This document shows positions 28,190 through 35,275 of a stretch of 54,673 nt of DNA, piece by piece. The stretch's first letter is position 1; every line of letters starts with the position of its first letter. Source of the stretch: Bordetella parapertussis (GTDB taxonomy: Bacteria; Pseudomonadota; Gammaproteobacteria; Burkholderiales; Burkholderiaceae_C); the NCBI GenBank assembly GCA_945888535.1, contig CAMDAN010000004.1:1-54673 (forward strand), given 5' to 3'. The translations under genes were made by a program, and so were the position numbers. The notes under the pieces are model-generated. The model was not told the origin of the DNA, did not search any database, and saw nothing but the letters and a program-made list of their open reading frames with translations.

Positions 28190-29014
28190 TTATTCCCCGG
28201 TAAAACGCGGTGCGCGTTTTTCCATAAAAGCAGCAACGCCTTCTGCAAAGTCGGGACTCCAGCCAAGCTCGCGCATAAAACCACCTTCCATGGTGAGCTG
28301 CTGCTCCAGTGTGTGGTTAGGTGCAGCGTGCATGGCAGCGCGTGTGCGCACCAGGGCCTTGGTGGGCATGCCGGCAAGTTGTGCGGCAAGCTTGTTCACG
28401 GTGGTAACGAGCTCGGCATCTTCTGTCACTTGCCAGATCAGTCCCCAATCGAAGGCCTTCTCCGCAGGCAGTTTGTCTGCAAGAAGTGCTAACCCCATGG
28501 CACGCGCCATACCCACGCGTTGTGGAAGAAACCACGTACCACCTGTATCGGGAATCAAGCCGATTTTGCTAAAGGCCTGTAAAAAGAAAGCGGACTTTCC
28601 CGCAATCACCAAATCGCATGCTAGCGCCAAGCTAGCACCAGCACCGGCCGCTACGCCATGAACCATGGCTACGGTAGGCACGCGCAGATTTTGCAAACGC
28701 AAGATCAGCGGTTTGTAGTTTTGCTCAACGACGTTGCCTATATCCGGCGCTGTGGCACCCATCGCCATATCAGGATCAGCCAGGTCTTGGCCGGCACAAA
28801 AGGCGCGGCCCGCGCCAGTAATGACAAGCACGCGAATGCTCTTATCGGATTGGATGCTATCGAGTGCGTCGCGCAGTTCAAAGTGCATCGTGCCAGTAAA
28901 GCTATTGAGCTTGTCTGGGCGATTGAGCGTCAAGCGGGCCACGCCATCTGCAACTTCAAAAAGGATGTTCTGGTAGTTCTTCACTTGGTTTTTATCATTA
29001 GAAGGTTGAGGCAT
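28190..29014 (-). CDS. paaG: 1,2-epoxyphenylacetyl-CoA isomerase PaaG
   Basis: This 274-residue crotonase-family protein converts the ring epoxide into oxepin-CoA and also isomerises a later double bond. AFCAGQDLAD with a conserved aspartate, VHGVAAGAGASLALACD, and FLQAFSKIGLIPDTGGTW are the PaaG signatures. The ATG at 29012-29014 is preferred over a TTG 12 bases upstream. It is the first catabolic gene after the transporter block (49-base gap). Confidence 0.92.
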   Translation of the reverse strand: MPQPSNDKNQVKNYQNILFEVADGVARLTLNRPDKLNSFTGTMHFELRDALDSIQSDKSIRVLVITGAGRAFCAGQDLADPDMAMGATAPDIGNVVEQNYKPLILRLQNLRVPTVAMVHGVAAGAGASLALACDLVIAGKSAFFLQAFSKIGLIPDTGGTWFLPQRVGMARAMGLALLADKLPAEKAFDWGLIWQVTEDAELVTTVNKLAAQLAGMPTKALVRTRAAMHAAPNHTLEQQLTMEGGFMRELGWSPDFAEGVAAFMEKRAPRFTGE

Positions 29015-29063
29015 GCAATTGACCAAAGTAAATTATTTTGAGATCGGTAAGCTGCTCAAAGGA

Positions 29064-30380
29064 CTACATGCCCAAGTAAGCCGAACGTACTTGCTCGTTG
29101 TGAATGAGGTCTTCGCCCGTACCTGAAAGAGTCACAGAGCCGGTTTCTAATACATAGCCGCGGTCTGCAATGGCCAAAGCGGCAAAGGCGTTTTGTTCCA
29201 CCAGCAAAATGGTCATGCCTTGTGATTTAAGTGTCTTGATGACGTTGAAAACTTCTTCCACCAAGAGTGGTGCCAGGCCCATCGAAGGCTCGTCCAACAA
29301 CAACATCCGGGGCCGCCCCATGAGGGCGCGGCCAATGGCCAACATCTGTTGTTGTCCACCCGACAAGGTGCCCGCAGGAAGGGATCGCTTTTCTTTCAAG
29401 ATGGGGAACATTGCAAAAATCTTTTCCAAGTCACCAGCCACCTGGTGCCTGGGTTGGGTGTAGGCACCCAAGCGCAGGTTGTCTTCAATGGACAGTGGGC
29501 CGAAAACCTGACGTCCTTCGGGACTTTGGCAAATACCTCTGCGCATGCGCTTGTCGGAGCGCAGCTTGCTAATGTCTTCTTCATCAAAATGAATGCTGCC
29601 TGCGCTGATGGGCTGCACACCGGAAATCGCCCGCAAAAAGGTGGTCTTGCCAGCTCCGTTGGCACCAACCAAGGCAACCGTCTCACCTCTTCGAACCTCT
29701 AGGTCAATGCCCTTCAGGGCCTTTATGCGACCGTAACAACTTTCTAGCCCCTGCACCTTCAGAAGCAAAGGTTGTTGCGAGGTAGAAGCCCCAGCCTGAG
29801 TGCTTAACAAGCTGCTGACGCCCAATCCAACGGGGTCCGGTGCCAAACTCACAATACGGCGAAACAATTCTCGGAACTCAGCCTTGGATTGGTCGCTAAA
29901 TACTGGGTCGCTGTGGTTGCTAAAGGCCTGATCAATCTCGGCCCAGTCTTGAGTCGTAAGCAACTTGCGCGCTAGCGGCAGCACGTTTTTTTCTTCGGTC
30001 TTGATGTGACCTCTAAGGCTATCGGTATAAAGCTTCACAGCTTTGGAAAATTCCTCTTTTGGCAATTGCCCCTGTGACACCGCGGTCAGCTTGGCGCGTA
30101 GCTGGGCTAAATTATCTGGCCCTTGACGATGGTCTGCTTCGAGGGTATCCAGCACTTCGGAAGCTTCTGCACTGCGCAAGCGCAGCAGGCGAAATAAAAA
30201 ATCGTCCTCTTTGGGGTGGTGCATACGGTCTACAAAGAGGGAGATGTAATCTAGCGCGGCTTCGAAAAAGGGAGCCTCGAATGGCGCTCCGTCCTGAACG
30301 TCAGAGGCCACATGGTCTAAGCTAGCTGCCAGACGCCACATATTGCTGTGCTCTTGGCTGATGATCGTGAGTGCGTCCAT
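29064..30380 (-). CDS. Fusion of a hemerythrin-like di-iron domain with a LivF-type ABC ATPase
   Basis: This single 438-residue frame has two domains. Residues 1-175 are a hemerythrin HHE-type four-helix bundle with a full candidate ligand set: His 11, His 54/55, Glu 58, His 84, His 125 and Glu 129. Residues 205-438 are a complete LivF ATPase: Walker A GANGAGKTT (239-247), signature LSGGQQQ (339-345), Walker B LLLDEP (around 360-365) and LVEQNAFAAL. Between the domains is a Ser/Gln/Ala-rich linker. No ATG lies between the domain border and Walker A; a GTG at residue 209 has no Shine-Dalgarno, so a separate LivF start is unlikely. LivF partners LivG in the importer; the added domain could sense O2, NO or iron. 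It sits between livG and paaG. Confidence 0.88.
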   Translation of the reverse strand: MDALTIISQEHSNMWRLAASLDHVASDVQDGAPFEAPFFEAALDYISLFVDRMHHPKEDDFLFRLLRLRSAEASEVLDTLEADHRQGPDNLAQLRAKLTAVSQGQLPKEEFSKAVKLYTDSLRGHIKTEEKNVLPLARKLLTTQDWAEIDQAFSNHSDPVFSDQSKAEFRELFRRIVSLAPDPVGLGVSSLLSTQAGASTSQQPLLLKVQGLESCYGRIKALKGIDLEVRRGETVALVGANGAGKTTFLRAISGVQPISAGSIHFDEEDISKLRSDKRMRRGICQSPEGRQVFGPLSIEDNLRLGAYTQPRHQVAGDLEKIFAMFPILKEKRSLPAGTLSGGQQQMLAIGRALMGRPRMLLLDEPSMGLAPLLVEEVFNVIKTLKSQGMTILLVEQNAFAALAIADRGYVLETGSVTLSGTGEDLIHNEQVRSAYLGM

Positions 30381-30393
30381 GCTGCGACTGTGT

Positions 30394-31155
30394 TTAGACG
30401 TGAGCGCCCAGATAGGCGGCGATCACATCGGGGTTGCGGCGCACTTCTGGCCCCGTTCCTTCGGCGATTTTTTTTCCATAGTCAAGCACCAGAATTCGGT
30501 CTGACAGGTTCATCACCATCTTCATATCGTGCTCAACAAGTACGACGGTTACACCGGTGTCGGCTACTTTTCGGATGAGGGCATCGACCTCGATGGTTTC
30601 TTTGGAGTTCAGACCGGCAGCGGGTTCGTCAAGAAATAAGAGACGCGGTTTCATGGCGAGTGCCCGAGCAATTTCTAGCCGCTTTAAAGCGCCGTACGAC
30701 ATGGCGTCTGCACGAGAATTAACGTAGGCATCAAGTCCAACAAACCGCATCAATTCTGCAGATTCTGCAAGGAGATCACGGTCGCGCGTTTTGATGGAGG
30801 GCCAGCGTAGGGCCGCTTTGAACAAGTTGCGATCCAACCGCAAATGGGCTCCAACCATCACGTTCTCAATCGCGCTCATATTCATGCAGATTTGCAGATT
30901 TTGAAACGTGCGAGCCAAACCAAGTTGCGCCAAACCATCAGGCGACTTACCAGCAATCGACTGGCCATCCAGATTGATGCTGCCGGAGGTTGGCGTGTAG
31001 ATGCCGGTTATGAGGTTAAAGAGTGTGGTTTTACCAGCGCCGTTGGGGCCAATCACTGCATAAACAATGCCCGCATCGATACTAAAAGATACGTTCTGAA
31101 CGGCCTTGACGCCGCCAAAGTGAATAGAAAGGTCTAGAACTTCAAGCAATGCCAT
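30394..31155 (-). CDS. livG: LivG-type ABC transporter ATPase
   Basis: This 253-residue ATPase has Walker A GPNGAGKTT, the SYGALKRLEIARAL signature (a diverged LSGGQ) and Walker B LLFLDEPAAGLN. The C-terminal RNPDVIAAYLG tail is typical of LivG. With the LivF fusion it would energise uptake through LivHM. Only two bases separate it from livM. Confidence 0.9.
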   Translation of the reverse strand: MALLEVLDLSIHFGGVKAVQNVSFSIDAGIVYAVIGPNGAGKTTLFNLITGIYTPTSGSINLDGQSIAGKSPDGLAQLGLARTFQNLQICMNMSAIENVMVGAHLRLDRNLFKAALRWPSIKTRDRDLLAESAELMRFVGLDAYVNSRADAMSYGALKRLEIARALAMKPRLLFLDEPAAGLNSKETIEVDALIRKVADTGVTVVLVEHDMKMVMNLSDRILVLDYGKKIAEGTGPEVRRNPDVIAAYLGAHV

Positions 31156-31157
31156 AG

Positions 31158-32090
31158 TCAGTCTCTCTTGCCAAAACGCGCGGCAAGTGTGGGAACCAGA
31201 CCCTTGGGCATGAAGATCATGGAGAGCATCAAAATACCGCCAAAGACTACCGTTTCCCAGCCTTCGAAAGTTGCCAATGCCTGCGGAAGAGCGGTGAGTA
31301 AAACGGCACCAATCACGGAACCATAGATAGAGCCCATCCCTCCGATCACCACCATTGTGACCAACTCGATTGAATGGAAAAAGTCGGCTATGTTGGGCGT
31401 AACAAAGCCAATGTACAAAGCGGTGATGCTTCCCATAATGCTGGCAAACATCGCCGACATGACAAAGACCGTAATTTTGTAGCGCTCCACATTCACACCC
31501 ACCACTTTGGACGCCACTTCGGAGCCGTGAAGCGCACGCAGAGCCCGACCAAACGGCGAATCAATTAAATTGATAGAGGCCCAGATACTGACACACAGCA
31601 GGCTGGCCACAATGGCGTACCAGTGCTTGTCGCCTGAAATTTCAAAGCCGCCAAAAGAAATGGGAGGCACGGGCATACCATCAGGCCCACCGGTCCAGGC
31701 GGCTTCGTTGCGGACCACGACGTTGATGATGATGCCTAGGCCCAAAGTAGCCATAGCCAAGTATTGGCCTTTGAGGCGGAAAATGGGGCGAGCAAGAACA
31801 GCAGCCAGTGCGCCGGCTGCAACGGCCCCGGTTATCAGCGCCAGCATCGGATGCAAGCCAAGCTGCGCGGGCAGCGCCGCAGATGCGTAGGCACCTATAC
31901 CAATGAAGCCGGCGTGGCCCAAACTAATCTGCCCAGCAAAGCCGATCAGTAGATTCAATCCCAGAACAATGACAGCGTTGATGGCCATGCGAATTGCCAA
32001 ATCCAAATAAAAACTATTTGGTAGTAACAACGGTAGGACCAGCAGTACAGCACCGATAAGGTACAAACCATAGTATTGATTTTTGTTCAT
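31158..32090 (-). CDS. livM: LivM-type ABC transporter permease
   Basis: This 310-residue inner-membrane protein has about ten hydrophobic segments and the branched-chain transporter signature GLNLLIGFAGQISLGHAGF. The cytoplasmic coupling loop SPFGRALRALHGSEVASKVVGV is visible. It pairs with LivH to form the channel. Two bases separate it from each neighbour, showing a compact transporter block. Confidence 0.9.
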   Translation of the reverse strand: MNKNQYYGLYLIGAVLLVLPLLLPNSFYLDLAIRMAINAVIVLGLNLLIGFAGQISLGHAGFIGIGAYASAALPAQLGLHPMLALITGAVAAGALAAVLARPIFRLKGQYLAMATLGLGIIINVVVRNEAAWTGGPDGMPVPPISFGGFEISGDKHWYAIVASLLCVSIWASINLIDSPFGRALRALHGSEVASKVVGVNVERYKITVFVMSAMFASIMGSITALYIGFVTPNIADFFHSIELVTMVVIGGMGSIYGSVIGAVLLTALPQALATFEGWETVVFGGILMLSMIFMPKGLVPTLAARFGKRD

Positions 32091-32092
32091 CG

Positions 32093-32968
32093 CTAGACTC
32101 GGTCTGTGGCTTTGCCACCAAAGAGGCCGCTAGGGCGGAAGAATAAAATCAAGAGGATCAAAACAAAGGGCATGGCATCCTTGTAAGACGAAGAGATGTA
32201 GCCAGCGCCCATGGCCTCAAGCACCCCCACCAACAGGCCACCAACCACCGCTCCAAGACCATTACCTAAGCCGCCAAGTACCGCACCCACAAAACCCTTG
32301 AGACCCAGCAAAATTCCAACGTCGTAGGATGTGAGCGTAATGGGCGCGACCAAAATGCCGCCTAAAGCACCCAACGCCGCCGACATGGCAAAGCTCAAAA
32401 GCAGCACGCCATCGGTGTTGATGCCCACAAGCTCAGCAGCCACCCGGTTGTATGAAGTCGCCAACATGGCTTTGCCATGCAGCGTTCGGGTAAAGAAATA
32501 CCACAAACAACAAACCACCAAGGCAGTTACCCCAAGCACCCATAAGCTTTGCGGCATCAGGGTGGCACCCAAAATATTGATAGGTTGCTCACCAGAAAAA
32601 GCCGGCAGACTGAAGGTCCCCTTACCTAACCAGATTTGCATCAGGCCCCGCAACACCAAGGAAGCGCCTATGGTGATGATGATCAGCGTGACCGGTTCAG
32701 CACCCTTGACGGGTTCGATAGCCACTTTTTCCATCACCAGTCCAACGATTGCTGGCAGAGCAATAGCCAAGATTAGCGATATGGGTAAGGGCACGCCTGA
32801 ATGAGTGAAATAGACCGCGAGCATGCCTCCCAGCATGATGAATTCGCCCTGCGCAAAGTTGATCACATGGCTGGAGTTGTAGATGAGCGTGAAGCCCAGG
32901 GCAGCCATGGCATAGATGGAGCCAACAGTGATTCCCGAGAACAAAAATTGCAGAAACTCAGCCAACAT
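32093..32968 (-). CDS. livH: LivH-type ABC transporter permease, first gene of the paa unit
   Basis: This 291-residue polytopic permease has the family N-terminus (LQFLFSGITVGSIYAMAALG) and the NFAQGEFIMLGG and LGGLGNGLGAVVGGLLVG motifs. The ATG at 32966-32968 is chosen because a GGGAG Shine-Dalgarno precedes it; an ATG at 32995 would add nine residues without one. As the first gene after the AT-rich control region it marks the 5' end of the 18-gene unit. Confidence 0.9.
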   Translation of the reverse strand: MLAEFLQFLFSGITVGSIYAMAALGFTLIYNSSHVINFAQGEFIMLGGMLAVYFTHSGVPLPISLILAIALPAIVGLVMEKVAIEPVKGAEPVTLIIITIGASLVLRGLMQIWLGKGTFSLPAFSGEQPINILGATLMPQSLWVLGVTALVVCCLWYFFTRTLHGKAMLATSYNRVAAELVGINTDGVLLLSFAMSAALGALGGILVAPITLTSYDVGILLGLKGFVGAVLGGLGNGLGAVVGGLLVGVLEAMGAGYISSSYKDAMPFVLILLILFFRPSGLFGGKATDRV

Positions 32969-33344
32969 CAAGCTCCCACTTGGTGCGCCATGCACTTTTC
33001 AATTGTCTTTTGGCCATGCTTCACAGAAGCCTCCTCTTGTTACACCTTTAATGCTTTACGCCTAGGTTGTGTGTCATTAACTAGAGAAAAATTCTACCAT
33101 TCAGAATCGATTACTTCAAACTAAAAAGATACAAAAATCATTTATTTCTTTATATTTTTGTATCGTGTTAGGGTTTACACTTAGTTCAAAATATGTTTTT
33201 TGTATTGATGGAACAACTTGCCAGATGCTTTTGTTATTTAATTACAAAGGGAAAGGATGGCAAACGATCGAATAAAAGCAAATGCGATTACGCAAGCTCT
33301 TAAAAGACACACATTTATTGCAATAAGCAATTTTTTTGAATCAC
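32969..33344. promoter_or_regulatory. AT-rich control region of the paa-liv operon
   Basis: About 376 bases separate livH from iclR, the only long gap in the leftward paa block, so the operon promoter is expected here. The stretch around 33110-33240 is markedly AT-rich compared with its surroundings. It holds an 11-bp-arm inverted repeat (listed separately), a related TTTTTTGTATT at about 33195-33205, and a GAATCA hexamer at 33338-33343, a six-base sequence also seen in E. coli PaaX sites. I could not assign -35 and -10 boxes with confidence. Confidence 0.5.
33128..33164. promoter_or_regulatory. Inverted repeat, candidate operator
   Basis: GATACAAAAAT at 33128-33138 and ATTTTTGTATC at 33154-33164 are perfect 11-base complements separated by 15 bases. 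Centre-to-centre spacing is 26 bases, about two and a half helical turns. With PaaX and an IclR protein encoded directly beside it, it is a good candidate operator for one of them. It could also form a weak AT hairpin, but the missing GC stem makes a terminator unlikely. Confidence 0.55.
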
Positions 33345-33370
33345 TTACCGCGTGGATCCCAGCCGCTTAG
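33257..33370 (+). CDS. Possible 37-residue small protein or leader peptide
   Basis: ATG 33257 is preceded at five bases by AAGGG (33247-33251), a good Shine-Dalgarno. The frame encodes 37 residues, starting MANDRIKANAITQALKRHTF and ending AWIPAA before a TAG. It is divergent from the paa operon and its last 26 bases are antisense to the end of iclR. Its composition (basic amphipathic start, then IAISNFFESLTAWIP) is protein-like, but I recognise no family. It may be a small regulator, a leader peptide or the stub of a lost gene. Confidence 0.35.
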   Translation: MANDRIKANAITQALKRHTFIAISNFFESLTAWIPAA

Positions 33371-34124
33371 ACAAGGCGATGGATATGCGTTTGAGTTCGG
33401 CCAAGGCCAAGCTATCTGGCCCCAAGTCGGATATGCCCTCCACACCAACAATTGAAACAGCCATGGTGATGTTGTTCTTAAAGTTGAACACGGGAGCGGC
33501 AAGGCCAAGCACTCGACTGGAATAGTCGCTGTCTCGAACAAAGGAATACCCTTTGGAACGTACATCCTGCAAAACGGACTCCACCTGCTCAAGCGTCTTA
33601 AATTCAGTAGATCGGCCCATCCTCAACTCGCGCTCCAAAAGCGGACGAATAGTGTCGGCAGGCATCCAGGCAGCAAACAAACGACCGGTGGATGTGGCCA
33701 AAAGGCTGACCGTATTGCCGGTAACGACATTCACAGTAATGGGACGATGCGGCCTTTCCCATCGCACAATCACTGGACCAAATTCGCCCCAAACGGACAA
33801 GGCCGTGGTTTCATTAGTCAGGTCTCGAAGACCGGAAATACTACTGAGTCCGAGCTTCACGCGATCTAATCGATCGACCGCAGCAAGACCCAAGGGAATG
33901 GCCAAAGGTCCAAGATCATATTTCGAGTTTGCATTGTCTTGTTGCACAAGGCCCGATCGCACCAAGCTCACTAAATAGCGGTGGGCCTTGGAGGCAGGCA
34001 TATTTGCAGCTGCAGCAATTTCCTTGAGCATCAAGGCAGTGCCTGATTCCAACAGAACTTTCAAGACCTCCACCCCAATCTCTAGGGATTGAACACCGTG
34101 GCTGCTCTTAAGTTCGTCCTTCAT
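33345..34124 (-). CDS. IclR-family transcriptional regulator
   Basis: This 259-residue regulator has an N-terminal winged helix (KEIAAAANMPASKAHRYLVSL) and a C-terminal IclR ligand-binding domain (about residues 90-255). IclR proteins often control aromatic catabolism and bind short palindromes. It begins 10 bases after the paaX stop, so paaX and this gene form a pair. It is the nearest regulator to the control region at 32969-33344. Its ligand is unknown; phenylacetate or phenylacetyl-CoA would be the first guess. Confidence 0.88.
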   Translation of the reverse strand: MKDELKSSHGVQSLEIGVEVLKVLLESGTALMLKEIAAAANMPASKAHRYLVSLVRSGLVQQDNANSKYDLGPLAIPLGLAAVDRLDRVKLGLSSISGLRDLTNETTALSVWGEFGPVIVRWERPHRPITVNVVTGNTVSLLATSTGRLFAAWMPADTIRPLLERELRMGRSTEFKTLEQVESVLQDVRSKGYSFVRDSDYSSRVLGLAAPVFNFKNNITMAVSIVGVEGISDLGPDSLALAELKRISIALSKRLGSTR

Positions 34125-34134
34125 ATTGCCCCAA

Positions 34135-35115
34135 TCAAGCGGCGCTCAGGGCTCCGACATCCAAATCCATTCCGTATTTAAAGCGGCTGACCACTACCTG
34201 TGACCCCATTGGCTGGAAACCACTGGATAGTCGAACATTGGCATCGAGGTGCAGCTCCGAAAGTGGCAGCAGCTTGCGGTACAAATCGCGATACAGCGGG
34301 CGCGCACGTATGCCGGGCCAGTTATCCGGTAACAAACTTTCTGGCAGCAGCGGGTCGCGCAGCAATAGCCTGCGAACATCATGGATCAGCAGCGTGCGAA
34401 TAAGAAAGGCACTTTCTTCCGACATACCCACCGAACCGCAAACATCCAGCGCATCTCGGATGGCTTGGTACTTCTGCAAAAAACTCTCGTAGGAAGATGC
34501 CAGTTCTTCCAGATTCCAGGCTTTTTGCACCATGTCAACATCGGATGCACAGTCCGCGGCACGAGAGTTAACTGCAACCATCGGCATTAAATTTGCAAGC
34601 ACTGCTTGAAGCCCCTCAGACCCGAGGTTTTCCATAACTTTTTCAAGATCGGCGGTAGGGTGCACAAAGCCGCCAGTTGTAGTTTCGCCAAAACCGTGCC
34701 AAAAGAGAGCCCTTCGCAACTGTTCTCTCACTCGGATATCTAGTTCAGCCACAATCAGGATTAATCTCCATCGCCGGTCCCAACCAGGAATGTCGGCTGC
34801 ATAAATTTGCTTGGAGGCCTCCTCAAACCGGCTGCGCCCTGAAGAAGTCAGCATGTAATCCGTCTTGCGGCCAAATGCCTCAGACTGAAGCCATTCCTCC
34901 TTGACCAAACGATAAACCGCTGTTCGCACTAGACGCTCATTAACGCCAAGAGGCTGCAATAACTTGATCATGCTGCCCAACGAGACTCGCCCTCCTCGGG
35001 GCAGGATCGAATCACCAAAGACGGTTGTAATCAATGAGCCTGCTTGGAGACGGCTCTTTTGCCGAAATCGCTCCAGCCGTACTTCAATCGCTTTTGAGGC
35101 AGAATTTTTCACCAT
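34135..35115 (-). CDS. paaX: PaaX-family phenylacetate operon repressor
   Basis: This 326-residue protein matches PaaX: an N-terminal winged helix with LITTVFGDSILPRGGRVSLG, then NERLVRTAVYRLVKEEWL and GRKTDYMLTSSGRSRFEEA, and a C-terminal domain with the LLIHDVRRLLLRDPLLPE pattern. In E. coli PaaX represses the paa genes until phenylacetyl-CoA binds. Length is close to the E. coli protein (316). It is followed by the IclR gene and preceded by a terminator, so it has its own promoter between 35116 and 35190. Confidence 0.93.
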   Translation of the reverse strand: MVKNSASKAIEVRLERFRQKSRLQAGSLITTVFGDSILPRGGRVSLGSMIKLLQPLGVNERLVRTAVYRLVKEEWLQSEAFGRKTDYMLTSSGRSRFEEASKQIYAADIPGWDRRWRLILIVAELDIRVREQLRRALFWHGFGETTTGGFVHPTADLEKVMENLGSEGLQAVLANLMPMVAVNSRAADCASDVDMVQKAWNLEELASSYESFLQKYQAIRDALDVCGSVGMSEESAFLIRTLLIHDVRRLLLRDPLLPESLLPDNWPGIRARPLYRDLYRKLLPLSELHLDANVRLSSGFQPMGSQVVVSRFKYGMDLDVGALSAA

Positions 35116-35191
35116 AAGCGAAGTTTAGTCGCCATTGCGCATGGATTGCGATCTAAAAGAAATCAACGAGAAAAGTACGAAGTGATGGATG

Positions 35192-35238
35192 GACAAAAAA
35201 GACAAAAGCCAAGAGAGTTTGATACACCTCTTGGCTTT
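35192..35238 (-). terminator. Rho-independent terminator after the amidase gene
   Basis: In the minus-strand transcript AAAGCCAAGAG (35238-35228) pairs with CTCTTGGCTTT (35215-35205), an 11-base stem, followed by TGTCTTTTTTG. It lies about 40 bases after the amidase stop and separates that gene from paaX. A second small hairpin (CCGGC/GCCGG at 35255-35269) precedes it. Confidence 0.8.
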
Positions 35239-35275
35239 CACATCTGACACAACACCGGCACAAGGCCGGTTTAAC

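Noticed and set aside
35255..35269. CCGGC-ACAAG-GCCGG hairpin as a second terminator
   Set aside because: No T-run follows on either strand; the stronger hairpin at 35205-35238 already explains termination.
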